Assembly: GCF_029892785.1 (NCBI RefSeq)
Contig: NZ_JARXXA010000002.1
Span: forward strand, 248,001-312,000
Length of the DNA stretch: 64,000 nt
Direction: 5' to 3'
Source: Parabacteroides sp. PH5-46
GTDB lineage: Bacteria; Bacteroidota; Bacteroidia; Bacteroidales; Tannerellaceae
Of the stretch, positions 61,441 through 64,000 are shown in pieces. Every line of letters begins with the position of its first letter. The stretch's first letter is position 1. The notes beneath the pieces were generated by a model. That model was given only the letters and a program-made list of their open reading frames with translations, was not told where the DNA came from and searched no databases. Made by a program: the position numbers and the translations under genes.

Positions 61441-61490
61441 CATGCGTTTTGTGAAAAGCATGCGTGCGTTTTCGAAAACGCACGCATGCT
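61441..61490. repeat. 34-bp perfect palindrome with a second dyad 22 nt away
   Basis: 61457-61490 is a perfect 34-bp palindrome whose left half is AGCATGCGTGCGTTTTC. A second dyad (CATGCGTTTT 61441-61450 with AAAAGCATG 61454-61462) is centred at 61451.5, exactly 22 nt before the main centre at 61473.5. It lies in the 119-bp gap between the GH31 and 630-residue protein genes, both on the minus strand. Probably a short or decayed form of the 22-nt arrays. Confidence 0.85.
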
Positions 61491-61514
61491 ATTTTTCAAC
61501 CTCATTTGACAGGT

Positions 61515-63407
61515 TTATTTTGTATTGTTTTTCTTTTCAAAAACCCTATACGAATGAGGCATAAGAGTCAACGTATATTCGTTTTTGCTTTCTACGGGTT
61601 GATACCTTCTGATGGGATTGTTTACGTCTTTCTCTTTCGGAGTTAATACGGAACCATCGATAATGTCTGTCAGGCTTTCGATGTTTTCGTCTGTCAGAAT
61701 CTTTATATTAACAGGAGTATCATTGAAGGATTCTACGATAAATGTTCCGTTGTCATAGACAAACAGACTTACTTTAGACGGCCCTTCGATACGTATATCA
61801 AGATCCTGACTCAGGATACGGCGTATCACATTCAGGGCTCCTTCCGGATAGTCGTATAAATTACCCATATCATCCGGTATGGTTAAAACAAACAAGTTTC
61901 CTTGTGAGTAGGGAGCTCTCAATAGGATAGGATAGCCGCTTACTCCGCCGTTTAAAGGCCGGCCGGCGCTAACCATCTCCCATGAATCATTGGTCTGGTA
62001 ACGTACTTGCGGAATAAGAATATCCCGGTCTATCGTGCCATATCTTCCGAAATCGTTTACCAAGGCCTTCAAATCGGTACAGCGCAGTTCGGCAATATCA
62101 GCGATTTTATCGGGGATGGCTTTCAGCAGGCTGCTGGTAATTACAATATCTTTTCCTTTTTGTAATTGTGTCTTTATCTTAGAAATAATCTGTTCGTCGT
62201 ATTTGGCTTGTTCGGTTAATAAAACAACCTTTTGATCGGTGGGGAACTCAGAATACATATCCATTGGAAGCCCGATCATCCCCAGGTAGTTTTGCAGAAA
62301 ATCATCACCCAACGAGTGGTATGGCTTGTATGATTTAATGCCGATGGGATTTCCCAGCTTATAAACAAACTTGTCGATTTGTTCGAATGTAATGCCTGCT
62401 GCACGAGCCAAAGTAGTCGGTTTTACCGTTTGTCCGTTTGCTAATTGGATAGGCTTCATCATCTCATCGAAATCAAAGCTGGTGCCTTGTCCTTGCCAGG
62501 GGGTACGGTGTTGAGGACGTATGCTTACTCCCAGTAATTGGTTATAGGCAAATAGGATCATCTCCGGTGTTTTGGAAAACATGGTAAGCCATAGCTGTTC
62601 GGCATAACGATCCATTCCCATATGAGAGCCTCCTGAATCTACCCAACCGCCGAAGTTATGACCCGGACGGAGGTTTTCGAAATAACGAATGATGTTATAG
62701 CTCAGGTAATTCTGCAAATGCTGATCGCCGCCTGGATCACGTGTTTCCGTACCGGTCCATACCCCGTCAAAGAGATGTGGCCCGTTCTTCAGGTCAAATC
62801 CCAGTCCCTGGAAATGGTCGTACCAGTTCGGATACTTGATAATAACCTTTACATTTGGATTTACCTTCTTTGATGGTTTCATGATCAGGTTCTGTCCGGC
62901 TTCCGTCATCAGCTTAAGTCGGTAATCCGTCCAGCTTTGCGTTCCTTTTGCCTTAATCTCAATATCTGATTTACAACTGGTAAAAAAGAAATCGTCGAGG
63001 ATATAATCGTCGAAATGCTTGGCTGTATGTTCGGCTATCTCTTGAACTAACTTGCGATGTTCCGGGTTTGAGTAACAGAATGTTTCAAAGCTATTTGCCT
63101 CATTGATCGTATAGGTGATACCTCCACCGGTTTCAATTCCCCTGTCGTGAAAGAATTTCTTTGCTTGTTCCAGCGTTTCGCTCGGTACGATCAATAGGTC
63201 ACGGTGTGTTTCCAGATAAATTTTATCGACCTTAATCTGCTGGGAAATAATGTTCCAGGTAGAATCAAGCCAATGTAAATCTTTCATCTTCTCGACTTCA
63301 TAGGCACGTGTGTAAACCGAAACCTTGAAGCTCCTGTAATTGCCTGCATGTAAACTAAGTAACAGGCACGTGGTCATTAGTGGTATTAAAATAAGTTTCT
63401 GTTTCAT
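61515..63407 (-). CDS. Secreted protein of unknown function, TIM-barrel hydrolase-like
   Basis: A 630-residue exported protein (signal peptide MKQKLILIPLMTTCLLLSLH). I do not recognise the family. The first two thirds look like a TIM barrel: regular strand-helix alternation, the acidic pair DDFFFTSC (about residue 140), VKVIIKYPNWYDHF, FDGVWTGTETRDPGG (Glu/Asp) and FGGWVDSGGSHMG. A following region (about 390-480, QKVVLLTEQAKYDEQIISKI) resembles the amidotransferase-like domain found after GH42-type barrels, and a beta-rich tail ends ...LMPHSYRVFEKK. Its place between GH31 and GH9 suggests a glycoside hydrolase of the same pathway; that is inference. Confidence 0.6.
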   Translation of the reverse strand: MKQKLILIPLMTTCLLLSLHAGNYRSFKVSVYTRAYEVEKMKDLHWLDSTWNIISQQIKVDKIYLETHRDLLIVPSETLEQAKKFFHDRGIETGGGITYTINEANSFETFCYSNPEHRKLVQEIAEHTAKHFDDYILDDFFFTSCKSDIEIKAKGTQSWTDYRLKLMTEAGQNLIMKPSKKVNPNVKVIIKYPNWYDHFQGLGFDLKNGPHLFDGVWTGTETRDPGGDQHLQNYLSYNIIRYFENLRPGHNFGGWVDSGGSHMGMDRYAEQLWLTMFSKTPEMILFAYNQLLGVSIRPQHRTPWQGQGTSFDFDEMMKPIQLANGQTVKPTTLARAAGITFEQIDKFVYKLGNPIGIKSYKPYHSLGDDFLQNYLGMIGLPMDMYSEFPTDQKVVLLTEQAKYDEQIISKIKTQLQKGKDIVITSSLLKAIPDKIADIAELRCTDLKALVNDFGRYGTIDRDILIPQVRYQTNDSWEMVSAGRPLNGGVSGYPILLRAPYSQGNLFVLTIPDDMGNLYDYPEGALNVIRRILSQDLDIRIEGPSKVSLFVYDNGTFIVESFNDTPVNIKILTDENIESLTDIIDGSVLTPKEKDVNNPIRRYQPVESKNEYTLTLMPHSYRVFEKKNNTK

Positions 63408-63466
63408 AAGTTCATTTTTTAAAAGATTTACGACTTGATTCTTACCTGGAAATATTTTCTATCTAT

Positions 63467-64000
63467 TTAGTTATTCTTCAATATTTTTTGTGCAGCCAGT
63501 ACCATGTACATGAAATAAGAGGCTTCCCCTCCCAAGCAATATTCCTGCTCCTGCCAGATGAATGGGAAGTCGTACAACTCAGGCAAATCCGGACGAATAA
63601 GTACGGTTCCCGGAATAACGCCTCCCGGAATATGCGACCAGTCTGCCCGATTCACCCCATAAGCTGTTGTGGCAGATTTTACTCCTACGCCGGAAACAAA
63701 AGAGGTAGTATTAGATCCCGGATGACAACCCAGAATGAAGTTTACAGCATTGAAGATGTAATCAGGTTTGAATAGATCCGGATAGGCATCCTGATAGAAG
63801 CAGTAATAATACCCCATACTTTGAACATCCCAGGAGCCGGAGGTTCTGTTTCCCCTGTCGGGAGGAAGCCCATAAGGCGATCTGGAGGCCAGTTCAGTAT
63901 AGTTTTCTAATACACTGGGGAGTGCTTTTCTGATAGCAGCAGAGAATTTCTTATCTTTTACTGCATTGTCGAAACGACCGATAAACCAGCAACGTCCAAT
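63467..64000 (-). CDS. Glycoside hydrolase family 9, C-terminal part (cut by window edge)
   Basis: The last 177 residues of a GH9 enzyme. The frame is open to the last base of the window (IGRCWFIGRFDNAVKDKKF...), so the gene starts beyond 64000; an inner ATG at 63817 is not the start. The end aligns closely with the GH9 at 53514-56030: YPDLFKPDYIFNAVNFILG, HPGSNTTSFVSGVGVKSATT, NRADWSHIPGGVIPGT, LIRPDLPELYDFPFIWQ, and the catalytic Glu in QEQEYCLGGEASYFMY. By eye about 60% of the shared residues are identical. The two look like paralogues within one utilisation locus. Confidence 0.9.
   Translation of the reverse strand: MGRCWFIGRFDNAVKDKKFSAAIRKALPSVLENYTELASRSPYGLPPDRGNRTSGSWDVQSMGYYYCFYQDAYPDLFKPDYIFNAVNFILGCHPGSNTTSFVSGVGVKSATTAYGVNRADWSHIPGGVIPGTVLIRPDLPELYDFPFIWQEQEYCLGGEASYFMYMVLAAQKILKNN

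Overview
The window looks like chromosome of a gut Bacteroidales, most probably Parabacteroides. The reasons are Bacteroidetes-type promoters (TTG, about 19 nt, TAnnTTTG), a type IX secretion gene (porQ) beside cmk and ispH, ExbB/ExbD/TonB and TonB-dependent receptor genes, several glycoside hydrolases, and a pair of giant surface proteins whose C-terminus resembles the Parabacteroides-associated DUF6383 family. The genus call rests on recognition of families, not on a search; the species is left open.

Region by region. 1-5.7 kb: end of an acetyltransferase gene, then a minus-strand ExbB/membrane protein/ExbD/ExbD energisation operon, tRNA-Ser(GGA), tatD, a polyprenyl synthetase and tonB. 6-10.5 kb: porQ-cmk-ispH, rlmH, a small DUF4783-type protein and nadC. 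10.6-20.3 kb: an outer-membrane porin and the most striking locus, two divergent S-layer-like genes (12038-15430 minus, 16034-19573 plus) facing each other across a 603-bp gap, followed by a Mpi-type serine DNA invertase (19696-20295). The gap holds a 320-bp segment bounded by a perfect 17-bp inverted repeat. One outward-facing promoter just inside the left repeat currently points at the minus-strand gene. This reads as an either/or phase-variation switch of the cell surface.

20.3-28 kb: dut, a TPR protein, a DUF4292-type lipoprotein, an EnvC-like protein, then on the minus strand ribF, an M20 deacylase and a flippase. 28-33 kb: a candidate small RNA, an FKBP lipoprotein, glycyl-tRNA synthetase, a GH43 enzyme and a sirtuin. 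33-42 kb: two FKBP prolyl isomerases, an Lrp regulator, a subtilase, xseA-xseB-ispD-recG and an M23/LysM peptidase. 42-49 kb: a TPR protein, a TonB-dependent receptor, a membrane LytTR regulator, a DegT aminotransferase and metG. 49-51 kb: a ParD/ParE-type toxin-antitoxin pair, a YgjP-like metalloprotease and msrA. 51-64 kb: GH42, then a minus-strand polysaccharide cluster GH9-GH2-GH31-unknown TIM-barrel-like protein-GH9 (cut by the window edge). The GH9/GH2/PA14-containing GH31 combination resembles xyloglucan utilisation loci, but no SusC/SusD pair lies inside the window.

Beyond genes, two recurrent non-coding architectures stand out. (i) Arrays of short palindromes with different sequences but the same geometry, four palindromes whose centres are exactly 22 nt apart, occur at 8.58, 32.89 and 50.67 kb, with a related two-unit form at 61.45 kb. 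(ii) Hairpins whose two arms are tandem heptamers around a 15-16 nt loop occur at 9.63 kb and 22.56 kb; the second is embedded in frame in a lipoprotein signal peptide. Neither is explained by the annotated genes.
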